5,874 nucleotides of DNA from assembly GCA_013140955.1 (NCBI GenBank), contig JABFRY010000139.1:1-5874 (forward strand), read 5' to 3'. The position numbers were made by a program, and so were the translations under genes. The number at the start of each line of letters is the position of its first letter. Within the stretch, counting starts at the first letter, position 1. Under the pieces are notes generated by a model. That model had not been told where the DNA came from. It did not search any database and worked only from the letters and a program-made list of their open reading frames with translations. This stretch comes from Acidobacteriota bacterium (GTDB lineage Bacteria; Acidobacteriota; Vicinamibacteria; Vicinamibacterales; UBA2999). Below, piece by piece: positions 1-5,874 of this stretch.

Positions 1-395
1 CCCTCGGCGATGGCGCAGTAGCTCCACTCGGCCATGGCGAAGCCGCGCTCCACCCGCCGCGCCAGGACCACGCCCACCGGTGCCGCGTCGCGCGACGGCA
101 GCACGGCGTAGCACACCGCCCGGCCGGCCGCCCGCTCCAGATGGGCCCAGGTGATGAAGCGGCGCATGTCGTCGACCGTCGTCGCGGGGGGCACGCCGAT
201 GACAGCCCTTCCGGGGGCCAGCGTCTCGGTCAGGACGGCGGCATCGCTCGTCCGCACCTCCCGGACGACTGCACCGGTGGTGGTGATGACCGGCAGTGAT
301 GCCCGAGGCCGTGTTGCCCCGGTCGTCGGGACCGGGCGCACCGGTCCATGCACAGCACTGCTGCGCGGGTCCCGCAGGTCTGGCAGGGCGGCCAT
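1..395 (-). CDS. GNAT-family N-acetyltransferase, 5' part only
   Basis: This is the N-terminal part of a probable acetyl-CoA-dependent acetyltransferase; the gene leaves the window at its left edge with 131 codons visible. Around residues 44-60 the protein has the usual opening strand and helix (VREVRTSDAAVL). Residues 93-131 form a strand pattern common in RimJ/RimL-like GNAT proteins: AVCYAVLP, then PVGVVLARRVERG, then AEWSYCAIAEG. The acetyl-CoA pyrophosphate-binding loop would follow that point and is outside the window, so the catalytic half cannot be checked and the acceptor is unknown. The ATG at 395 is the only in-frame ATG before the conserved core, with a GGAG 11 bases upstream. It gives about 43 residues before the core, longer than usual, so a GTG at 353 or 341 is equally possible. 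The frame is also open upstream of 395. The gene lies downstream of the ABC-F gene on the same strand, but a 324-bp gap makes an operon unlikely. Confidence 0.7.
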   Translation of the reverse strand, partial: MAALPDLRDPRSSAVHGPVRPVPTTGATRPRASLPVITTTGAVVREVRTSDAAVLTETLAPGRAVIGVPPATTVDDMRRFITWAHLERAAGRAVCYAVLPSRDAAPVGVVLARRVERGFAMAEWSYCAIAE

Positions 396-532
396 CTCAG
401 GCAGGGCTCCAGCCTGCCAGGGCCTCCGGAGGGCGGCGGCGTCAGGGGGTGGCACGGTGCGTTCGAGGGTTGATACCGCATAGCAAGCGGCAGGCCGTGC
501 ACGACGCCCCGTAGCAGCCGCGCAGGGGCATG

Positions 533-551
533 CCGTCGCGGGCAGCGACGG
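533..551. repeat. Perfect 7-bp inverted repeat (hairpin)
   Basis: CCGTCGC and GCGACGG flank a five-base loop (GGGCA on the plus strand). All seven pairs are Watson-Crick and six are G-C, so a stable stem is possible in either transcript. No run of T follows on either strand, so it is not a classical intrinsic terminator. In GC-rich genomes short perfect stems also arise by chance. Confidence 0.4.
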
Positions 552-590
552 GACGTCTGCATCGGACGATCACGGGGAAGGGGAGTGGGT

Positions 591-612
591 GGGATGACGA
601 GACTGTCATCCC
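591..612. repeat. Perfect 8-bp inverted repeat, possible ABC-F terminator
   Basis: GGGATGAC and GTCATCCC flank a six-base loop (GAGACT on the plus strand). It is the longest perfect hairpin I found in the window and lies 108 bases past the ABC-F stop codon on the minus strand. It could end or protect the ABC-F transcript. No T-tract follows on the minus strand (the bases after it are C-rich), so ordinary intrinsic termination is not supported. RNA 3'-end stabilisation or a protein-binding site are alternatives. Confidence 0.45.
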
Positions 613-634
613 GATCACGAGAGTCGTGCGTTGC

Positions 635-677
635 TGTCGCGCGGTGTTCTGTCGCGCGGTGTTCTGCCGTGCGGGGC
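635..677. repeat. 15-bp tandem direct repeat, about 2.7 copies
   Basis: The unit TGTCGCGCGGTGTTC occurs twice without change (635-649 and 650-664). A diverged partial third copy (TGCCGTGCGG) begins at 665. A still more diverged copy may precede the array, around 620-634 (GTCGTGCGTTGC). The array lies between the ABC-F stop and the hairpin at 591-612. Because 15 is a multiple of three it is in frame on both strands, but neither reading resembles a gene. It looks like a small minisatellite-type array formed by replication slippage. Confidence 0.75.
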
Positions 678-684
678 GATGCGG

Positions 685-708
685 GTACCAGGTCGAGGCG
701 TGTGGTAC
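685..708. repeat. Inverted repeat just after ABC-F stop
   Basis: GTACCA and TGGTAC form six-base arms around a twelve-base loop, beginning 12 bases past the ABC-F stop codon. The stem is short, the loop large and no T-tract follows on the minus strand. It is at best a weak transcript-end structure and could be chance. Confidence 0.25.
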
Positions 709-719
709 GTGGTGGCGCG

Positions 720-2321
<1,602 letters not shown>

Positions 2322-2367
2322 GCGCCTGGAACCTCTGGCAGAACCGGACCTCTGGGATGAATCTGTC

Positions 2368-2376
2368 ATTGTAGCA
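2368..2376 (-). promoter_or_regulatory. Possible extended -10 promoter for ABC-F gene
   Basis: Read on the minus strand this is TGCTACAAT: a TACAAT hexamer (five of six to TATAAT) preceded by TG with one base between, the extended -10 pattern. Transcription would begin near 2361 and leave a leader of about 40 bases before the ATG at 2321. No -35-like hexamer is visible at 15-19 bases upstream, which extended -10 promoters tolerate. No transcript data support it. Confidence 0.4.
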
Positions 2377-2412
2377 GGCGCACGCCCCCGTCCCGGTGAC
2401 GGCCCCGCGCGG

Positions 2413-2418
2413 GATAAT
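2413..2418 (+). promoter_or_regulatory. Possible -10 element for reductase gene
   Basis: GATAAT matches the -10 consensus at five of six positions and ends eight bases before the ATG at 2427. If used, transcription would begin at or within a couple of bases of the start codon, giving a leaderless or near-leaderless mRNA. This fits the lack of a Shine-Dalgarno sequence. No convincing -35 hexamer is present, so chance is a real alternative. Confidence 0.3.
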
Positions 2419-2426
2419 GACGCCAC

Positions 2427-3047
2427 ATGGCTGACACACCCGCCCGGCGGCTGATCCTCCAGATGCACGTGTCGCTCGACGGCTTCGTCGGGACCCCGAG
2501 CGGCGACGTGGGCTGGATTTTCCCGAGTTTCGACGCGGAATACACCGCCTGGCAGGTGGAGTCGCTCCGGGCCGCAGGCACCCACGTGATGGGCAGCCAC
2601 ACCGGGCGCAGCATGGCCGCGTACTGGCCCCGCCCGGCGGCCATCGACCCGCGCGACGCCCCGTTTGCGGCGCCGATGAACGAGACCCCGAAGGTCGTCT
2701 TTTCCCAGAGCCTGGAGTCGCTGGACTGGCCGAATACCCGGATCGCCCGCGGGGGCCTCGTGCCGGAGATCGATGCGCTGAAGGCGGAGCCCGGCAACCC
2801 GATCCTGGCGCACGGCGGCGCGAAGTTCGCGGCATCGCTCTCCCGGCTCGGCCTGGTGGACGAATACCACCTGCTCCTGCAGCCGGTCATCCTCGGCATC
2901 GGGCTCCGCCTCTTTCCGGAGTGGACCGAGCCGCTCCATCTGGAGCTGATCGAGGCCAGGGCCTTTCCCTCGGGTGCGGTGCTCCACGTCTCGCGCCCCG
3001 CGCCCCTGCGCCGCGCGCCGGAGTCCTCGTCCGGGTCCAACGCCTGA
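2427..3047 (+). CDS. Dihydrofolate reductase-fold (RibD C-terminal-like) protein
   Basis: This 206-aa cytoplasmic protein belongs to the dihydrofolate reductase / RibD-C superfamily, probably an NAD(P)H-dependent reductase whose substrate cannot be told. Residues 9-22 (LILQMHVSLDGFVG) form the first strand and substrate loop. HVMGSHTGR (53-61) occupies the place of the family's G-R-T/K segment. KVVFSQSLESLDWPN (89-103) is the typical second-half strand and SxTL-x-W pattern. EIDALKAEPGNPILAHGG (114-131) carries the nucleotide-binding glycines G130-G131. GLVDEYHLLLQPVILGIG (142-159) is a strong family hallmark. The last 16 residues (from about 191) are arginine-, proline- and serine-rich and look disordered. 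The protein is somewhat longer than many single-domain relatives. True folate metabolism is unlikely, since such family members generally are not FolA and lack its active-site pattern. The ATG at 2427 has no Shine-Dalgarno sequence. The gene diverges from the ABC-F gene across 105 bp, and the next gene on the same strand starts 169 bp downstream. Confidence 0.88.
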   Translation: MADTPARRLILQMHVSLDGFVGTPSGDVGWIFPSFDAEYTAWQVESLRAAGTHVMGSHTGRSMAAYWPRPAAIDPRDAPFAAPMNETPKVVFSQSLESLDWPNTRIARGGLVPEIDALKAEPGNPILAHGGAKFAASLSRLGLVDEYHLLLQPVILGIGLRLFPEWTEPLHLELIEARAFPSGAVLHVSRPAPLRRAPESSSGSNA

Positions 3048-3074
3048 GCGCGTTCCACGTGTGTCCGGCCACCG

Positions 3075-3090
3075 CCAGCTGAGCTGCTGG
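3075..3090. repeat. Short inverted repeat after reductase gene
   Basis: CCAGC and GCTGG flank six bases, 27 bases after the reductase stop codon. It could be part of the transcript end, but the stem has only five pairs and no T-tract follows. Support is weak. Confidence 0.2.
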
Positions 3091-3099
3091 AGATCCGTA

Positions 3100-3129
3100 T
3101 TGCCGTGGCCGCAGAGCTCGTGCTTGAAT
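3100..3129 (+). promoter_or_regulatory. Possible promoter for the cytochrome gene pair
   Basis: TTGCCG (3100-3105, four of six to TTGACA) is followed after 18 bases by TTGAAT (3124-3129, four of six to TATAAT). The latter is preceded by TG and one base, the same extended -10 arrangement as the ABC-F candidate. Transcription would start near 3136, about 80 bases before the cytochrome start at 3217. Both hexamers are imperfect and the call rests on pattern alone. Confidence 0.28.
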
Positions 3130-3217
3130 GGCTCGCCGCGCCGCCCCTGCCAGGCGGTGCGGTGAACCGCTGATGCTGCTGAACCTCACCTTCGTCCTCC
3201 GGACGGTCCGTTCCTGA
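3128..3217 (+). CDS. Tiny ORF overlapping the first cytochrome start (doubtful)
   Basis: A 29-codon frame opens at ATG 3128, directly after an in-frame TGA at 3125, and has a second ATG at 3173. It ends with a TGA at 3215-3217 that shares its A with the cytochrome ATG (TGATG). The product is basic at first and then has a hydrophobic stretch (MLLNLTFVLRTV); it matches no family I know. The overlap is the arrangement used for translational coupling, and the cytochrome start lacks a Shine-Dalgarno sequence, so a leader role is possible. The ORF itself has no Shine-Dalgarno sequence either. If the suggested transcription start near 3136 is right, only the 14-codon version from 3173 would be on the mRNA. 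Chance is likely. Confidence 0.15.
   Translation: MARRAAPARRCGEPLMLLNLTFVLRTVRS
3200..3210. repeat. 11-bp palindrome before first cytochrome start
   Basis: CGGAC-G-GTCCG is a perfect palindrome around one base, ending six bases before the ATG at 3217. It covers the place where a ribosome-binding site would lie. It could be a small operator half-site pair or an RNA feature; in GC-rich DNA it may be chance. Confidence 0.25.
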
Positions 3218-4707
3218 TGTCGCGGCGCACGTTCCGGGTGCTCGCCCTGCTCGCCCTGGTCGTGGTCGGGGCGGGCGGTGTCTGGGCGGTCGTGTCGATC
3301 ACGACGGACCGGCCCGTGACCTACGAGCCAATCGAGGATCACTTCAAGTACGGCTCGATCGGGAGCGAGCCGGGCGGACGGCTCCTCTCCCCGATTGGTG
3401 GGGCGCTGCCGCCGTACTGGATCTTCACGGCGCTGCCGTCGATCTGCAGCGACCGGCTCCCCAACGGCTATGCGACCTTCGGCTTCATCACCGAGGAGGG
3501 GCACGACCTGCCCATCGGTGTGTCGCGGCGCCGGCGCCTGGGGATCGATCAGGTGGGCCTCAACTGCGCCGTGTGCCACACGGGCACAGTGCGGGAGACG
3601 CCGGACGCCCCGCCCGAGATCGTGCTGGGCATGCCGGCCAACCGCCTCGACCTGCAGGCGTTCGTCCGCTTCGTGCTCGAATGCTCGCTCGACAACCGCG
3701 TCACGGCCGAAGCCGTCATCGGCCGCCTGCCGGAGGAGAACGGGCCGTCGCAGTTCGAGCGGCTGCTGCTGCGGTTCGGGTTCATCGGCCGCCTCAAGAG
3801 CACCACCCTGAACCTGCGCAACCGCATCGCCCCGGTGATCCTGGGCGACGACGTGCCTGCGTGGGGACGGGGACGCGTGGACACGTTCAACCCCTACAAG
3901 TCCGTGCAGTTCAACTGGGACCTCACGGCACTGCCTCCAGACGAGCTGATTGGCGCCTCCGACTACCCGTCGATCTGGAACCAGCAGCCCCGCGAGGGCA
4001 TGCACCTGCACTGGGACGGCGACAACGACTCGGTGGACGAGCGCAATCTCAGCGCCGCGCTCGGTGCGGGCGTGACGCCGGTGACCGTGGATCACGACAA
4101 CCTGCGCCGCGTGCGGGAGTGGATCTGGACGCTGCCGGCGCCGCGGTATCCCTACCAGGTGGATCAGGCGCTGGCCGCACGGGGGGAGCCGCTCTATCAG
4201 CAGCTGTGCGCGACCTGCCATGCGGATCACCGCTTCCGGGACGGCGTCGTCTCGGGCGCCCGCGTGGGCCAGGTGGAGGCCATCGAGACGATCGGTACCG
4301 ACCCGTACCGGCTCAACTCCTATACACCCGCGTTCGCCGCGAACCAGTACGCCCTCTATCCCGACTCGCCGTACCGCTTCTCGCACTTCCGCAAGACCAA
4401 CGGCTACGCCAACCATCCGCTCGACGGCATCTGGCTGCGGGCGCCGTATCTCCACAACGGCTCGGTGCCCACCATGCGCGCCCTGCTCGAGCCGCCCGAG
4501 TCGCGGCCCGTGACGTTCTACCGCGGCTACGACGTCTACGACCAGGTCAACCTGGGGTTCGTCTCCGACGTGGCGGCCGCGGACGGGCAGGTCTTCACCC
4601 TCTACGACACCCGCGTGCCCGGCAACGCCAGCACCGGCCACGTGTACGGCACGACGCTCCCCGATGACGACAAGCGCGCCATCGTGGAATACCTGAAGAC
4701 GTTCTGA
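3217..4707 (+). CDS. Exported diheme cytochrome c, RoxA/MauG-like group
   Basis: This complete 496-aa protein has two c-type haem-attachment motifs, CAVCH (117-121) and CATCH (331-335), so it should be matured outside the cytoplasmic membrane. Residues 7-27 form a hydrophobic stretch after SRRTFR, either a signal anchor or a signal peptide that might be cut after VWA (22-24). The conserved order is EDHFKYGSIG (40-49), PYWIF (66-70), DLPIGVS (97-103), haem 1, PAWGRGRVDTFNPYK (214-228), haem 2, APYLHNGSVPT (409-419) and FYRGYDVYD (434-442). H413 in the PYLHNGS motif is a plausible distal ligand of the second haem by analogy with diheme peroxidases and RoxA. This group includes peroxidases, MauG and the rubber oxygenase RoxA. 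The protein is shorter than RoxA and its reaction is unknown: peroxidase, oxygenase or electron carrier all remain possible. ATG 3217 lacks a Shine-Dalgarno sequence but places the hydrophobic segment correctly. It is followed after 11 bp by a paralogue, suggesting co-transcription. Confidence 0.85.
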   Translation: MSRRTFRVLALLALVVVGAGGVWAVVSITTDRPVTYEPIEDHFKYGSIGSEPGGRLLSPIGGALPPYWIFTALPSICSDRLPNGYATFGFITEEGHDLPIGVSRRRRLGIDQVGLNCAVCHTGTVRETPDAPPEIVLGMPANRLDLQAFVRFVLECSLDNRVTAEAVIGRLPEENGPSQFERLLLRFGFIGRLKSTTLNLRNRIAPVILGDDVPAWGRGRVDTFNPYKSVQFNWDLTALPPDELIGASDYPSIWNQQPREGMHLHWDGDNDSVDERNLSAALGAGVTPVTVDHDNLRRVREWIWTLPAPRYPYQVDQALAARGEPLYQQLCATCHADHRFRDGVVSGARVGQVEAIETIGTDPYRLNSYTPAFAANQYALYPDSPYRFSHFRKTNGYANHPLDGIWLRAPYLHNGSVPTMRALLEPPESRPVTFYRGYDVYDQVNLGFVSDVAAADGQVFTLYDTRVPGNASTGHVYGTTLPDDDKRAIVEYLKTF

Positions 4708-4718
4708 GTGTCCTGCTG

Positions 4719-5874
4719 ATGTCGCGTACCGGGTGGAGTCTGGTCGTGCTGGTGCTGCTGCTCGGGGCCGTCGCCACGCACGCCTACTACCGCCTCGCCT
4801 GGGTGGGGCCGGCGCCGCAGTTCGAGTCGGCCGAGGACCACTTCCTCTACGGCTCGATCGGGACCGAGGCGGAGCGCGGCGTGCCCTACTGGATCTGGCT
4901 GGTGCTGCCTCGCATCTTCCCGGACCACCTGCCGGGGCCCGGAGGCTATGCCTCGATCGGCATCACCGGGCGGGACGGACACGAGATGCCCATCGGGCTC
5001 TCGAAGGTGGACATCGGCGTGCCCCGGGTCGGCGCGAACTGCGCCCTGTGTCATACGGCCACCGTGCGGGCCACGCCGACCAGCGTGCCCCTGGTCTATC
5101 CCGGCGCCCCCGCACACCAGACCGGCGCGCAGGAGTACGCCCGGTTCCTCGCCGACGCGGCGGCGGACCCGCGGTTCACCGCCAGCGTCATCCTCGACGA
5201 GATTGCGCGCAACGTGCGCCTGTCGGTGCCGGATCGGCTGCTGTACCGCTTCGTGCTCATTCCGCAGACGCGCCGCGCGCTGCTGCGTCGCGCGGAGGGT
5301 GCCGCGGGCATGGGGGGCGCTGAGGGCACGGATGGCACAGCGGGCATCGCGGGCTCAGACGGCACACGAGACAGAGAAGGTGCGGGGGAGGCCCGGGGGG
5401 ATGTCGCGTCCGTGCCGTGGGGGCGCGGCCGCGCCGACATGGCCGGTCGGGCCCGGACCGGGCTGCTAGGGCTGGCGCCCGGCGTGCCCGGCACCGCTGA
5501 TGCCATGCCGCTCTGGCGCCTGGGGCGCCGCGACGGGTCGGGCTACCAGTGGGACCGGTCGAACACCTCGCTGCGCGAGGTCGTACAGGCGTCGGCGCTC
5601 GTGGAGGGCACCTCCTTCCGCTGGATGGACATCGACGCGCGCCGCTGGGACCGCGAGGACGCCGGGCCGCCGTCGAGCCTGCGGCGGGTGCTCGAGTACC
5701 TCGACGACCTGCCGCCGCCCGCGTATCCCTTTCCCGTGGACCAGACGCTGGCCGCATCCGGCGCGACGACCTATGCGGCCACCTGCGCCCGGTGTCACGA
5801 GCCTGGCGGGGCGCAGGCCGGCGCCGTGATTCCGCGCGCGGAGATCGGCACCGATGGCCGCCGGCTCGACGCGT
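4719..5874 (+). CDS. Second diheme cytochrome c paralogue, 3' end missing
   Basis: 385 codons are visible and the frame is still open at the window edge. A hydrophobic N-terminus (residues 7-20) ends in ATHA, a possible signal-peptidase site after A22. Alignment by eye with the preceding gene is clear from end to end: EDHFLYGSIG (40-49), PYWIW (56-60), EMPIGLS (89-95), haem motif CALCH (108-112), PWGRGR (233-238), PAYPFPVDQTLA (334-345), haem motif CARCH (356-360) and IGTDGRRL (377-384). Compared with the first protein it lacks about 12 residues before PYWIW. It gains a glycine-rich insertion (193-216 and a looser tail to about 224), and it has MAGRAR where the paralogue has TFNPYK after WGRGR-D. 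If similar in length it lacks roughly 120-130 residues, including the PYLHNGS motif. ATG 4719 overlaps an in-frame continuation stop of the upstream gene (TGATG). Function is unknown; a partner or specialised copy of the first cytochrome is the likeliest reading. Confidence 0.85.
   Translation, partial: MSRTGWSLVVLVLLLGAVATHAYYRLAWVGPAPQFESAEDHFLYGSIGTEAERGVPYWIWLVLPRIFPDHLPGPGGYASIGITGRDGHEMPIGLSKVDIGVPRVGANCALCHTATVRATPTSVPLVYPGAPAHQTGAQEYARFLADAAADPRFTASVILDEIARNVRLSVPDRLLYRFVLIPQTRRALLRRAEGAAGMGGAEGTDGTAGIAGSDGTRDREGAGEARGDVASVPWGRGRADMAGRARTGLLGLAPGVPGTADAMPLWRLGRRDGSGYQWDRSNTSLREVVQASALVEGTSFRWMDIDARRWDREDAGPPSSLRRVLEYLDDLPPPAYPFPVDQTLAASGATTYAATCARCHEPGGAQAGAVIPRAEIGTDGRRLDA
5295..5366 (+). 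repeat. Degenerate 9-bp tandem repeat encoding X-Gly-X triplets
   Basis: Eight consecutive nine-base units, each with GGN as its middle codon (for example GAGGGCACG, GATGGCACA, GCGGGCATC, GCGGGCTCA, GACGGCACA), encode residues 193-216 of the second cytochrome. Glycine falls at 194, 197, 200, 203, 206, 209, 212 and 215. A decayed extension (5367-5393) continues with one more GGT-containing unit at 5376-5384. The spacing is collagen-like, but proline is absent, so a stable triple helix is unlikely and a flexible surface loop is more probable. The first cytochrome has no counterpart. Confidence 0.75.

Larger units (their letters stand above)
396..719. other. Non-coding gap between GNAT and ABC-F genes
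   Basis: I see no convincing gene in these 324 bases. Open frames on both strands cross the gap, but their products are arginine- and proline-rich with no recognisable family, as expected for GC-rich spacer. The gap holds two perfect hairpins (533-551 and 591-612), a 15-bp tandem repeat (635-677) and a weaker inverted repeat (685-708), each listed separately. It follows the 3' end of the ABC-F gene and precedes the start of the GNAT gene on the minus strand, so it should contain the ABC-F transcript end and the GNAT promoter. No good -35/-10 pair for the GNAT gene was recognised. Confidence 0.6.

Noticed and set aside
527..534. GGCATGCC palindrome as an operator
   Set aside because: An 8-bp palindrome is expected by chance in GC-rich DNA, and it partly overlaps the 533-551 hairpin. 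No second site or regulator gene supports it.
2322..2987. N-terminal extension of the ABC-F frame upstream of ATG 2321
   Set aside because: The frame stays open to 2987, but this part is antisense to the reductase gene and the ABC-F homology begins exactly at the ATG at 2321.
2887..4641. Minus-strand open frame of about 584 codons opposite the first cytochrome
   Set aside because: The product is His/Arg/Val-rich antisense sequence without any domain. The plus strand carries two CxxCH motifs and clear homology to the next gene.
4733..5323. Plus-strand open frame of 196 codons overlapping the second cytochrome
   Set aside because: It is out of frame with the haem motifs and the paralogue alignment; the frame from 4719 carries all conserved blocks.
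5295..5393. CRISPR or phage-type repeat array
   Set aside because: The units are nine bases, contiguous, degenerate and in frame within a coding sequence. There are no spacers.

Overview
The window is GC-rich bacterial chromosome, judged by eye from strong G/C preference at third codon positions; no percentage was computed. The gene set suggests an environmental Gram-negative: a YbiT-type ABC-F factor, a reductase-fold enzyme and two exported diheme c-type cytochromes. Acidobacteriota (Vicinamibacteria-like) is my best guess and myxobacteria or Xanthomonas-like bacteria are alternatives. This is inference from style and content, as there is no rRNA or other marker gene here.

Left part (minus strand). 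The window opens inside the 5' half of a GNAT-type acetyltransferase gene (1-395, running off the left edge). A non-coding gap follows (396-719), with two perfect hairpins, a 15-bp tandem repeat and a weaker inverted repeat. Then comes a complete ABC-F ATPase gene (720-2321, 533 aa) of the YbiT type, with two ATPase domains and a linker. It is the clearest housekeeping gene in the window.

Centre. A 105-bp divergent intergenic region (2322-2426) separates the ABC-F gene from a plus-strand gene for a 206-aa dihydrofolate-reductase/RibD-C-fold protein (2427-3047). It holds an extended -10-like element facing the ABC-F gene and a -10-like hexamer unusually close to the reductase start.

Right part (plus strand). 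After 169 bp that contain a possible promoter, a tiny ORF and a small palindrome, two related genes follow head to tail: a 496-aa diheme cytochrome c (3217-4707) and, 11 bp later, a paralogue cut by the window end (4719 onward, 385 codons visible). Both have an N-terminal hydrophobic segment, a shared EDHF-YGSIG block and two CxxCH haem motifs about 210-250 residues apart. The first also has an APYLHNGSVPT motif near its C-terminus. They resemble the broad MauG / RoxA-type diheme group. They probably form one transcription unit and act outside the cytoplasmic membrane, but the substrate cannot be told from the sequence.

The most unusual features are in the second cytochrome. A degenerate 9-bp tandem repeat encodes eight consecutive X-Gly-X triplets, inserted just before a conserved PWGRGR block. 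The block after WGRGR, conserved in the first paralogue as DTFNPYK, is replaced. I saw no RNA genes, CRISPR arrays, insertion sequences or recognisable defence genes.
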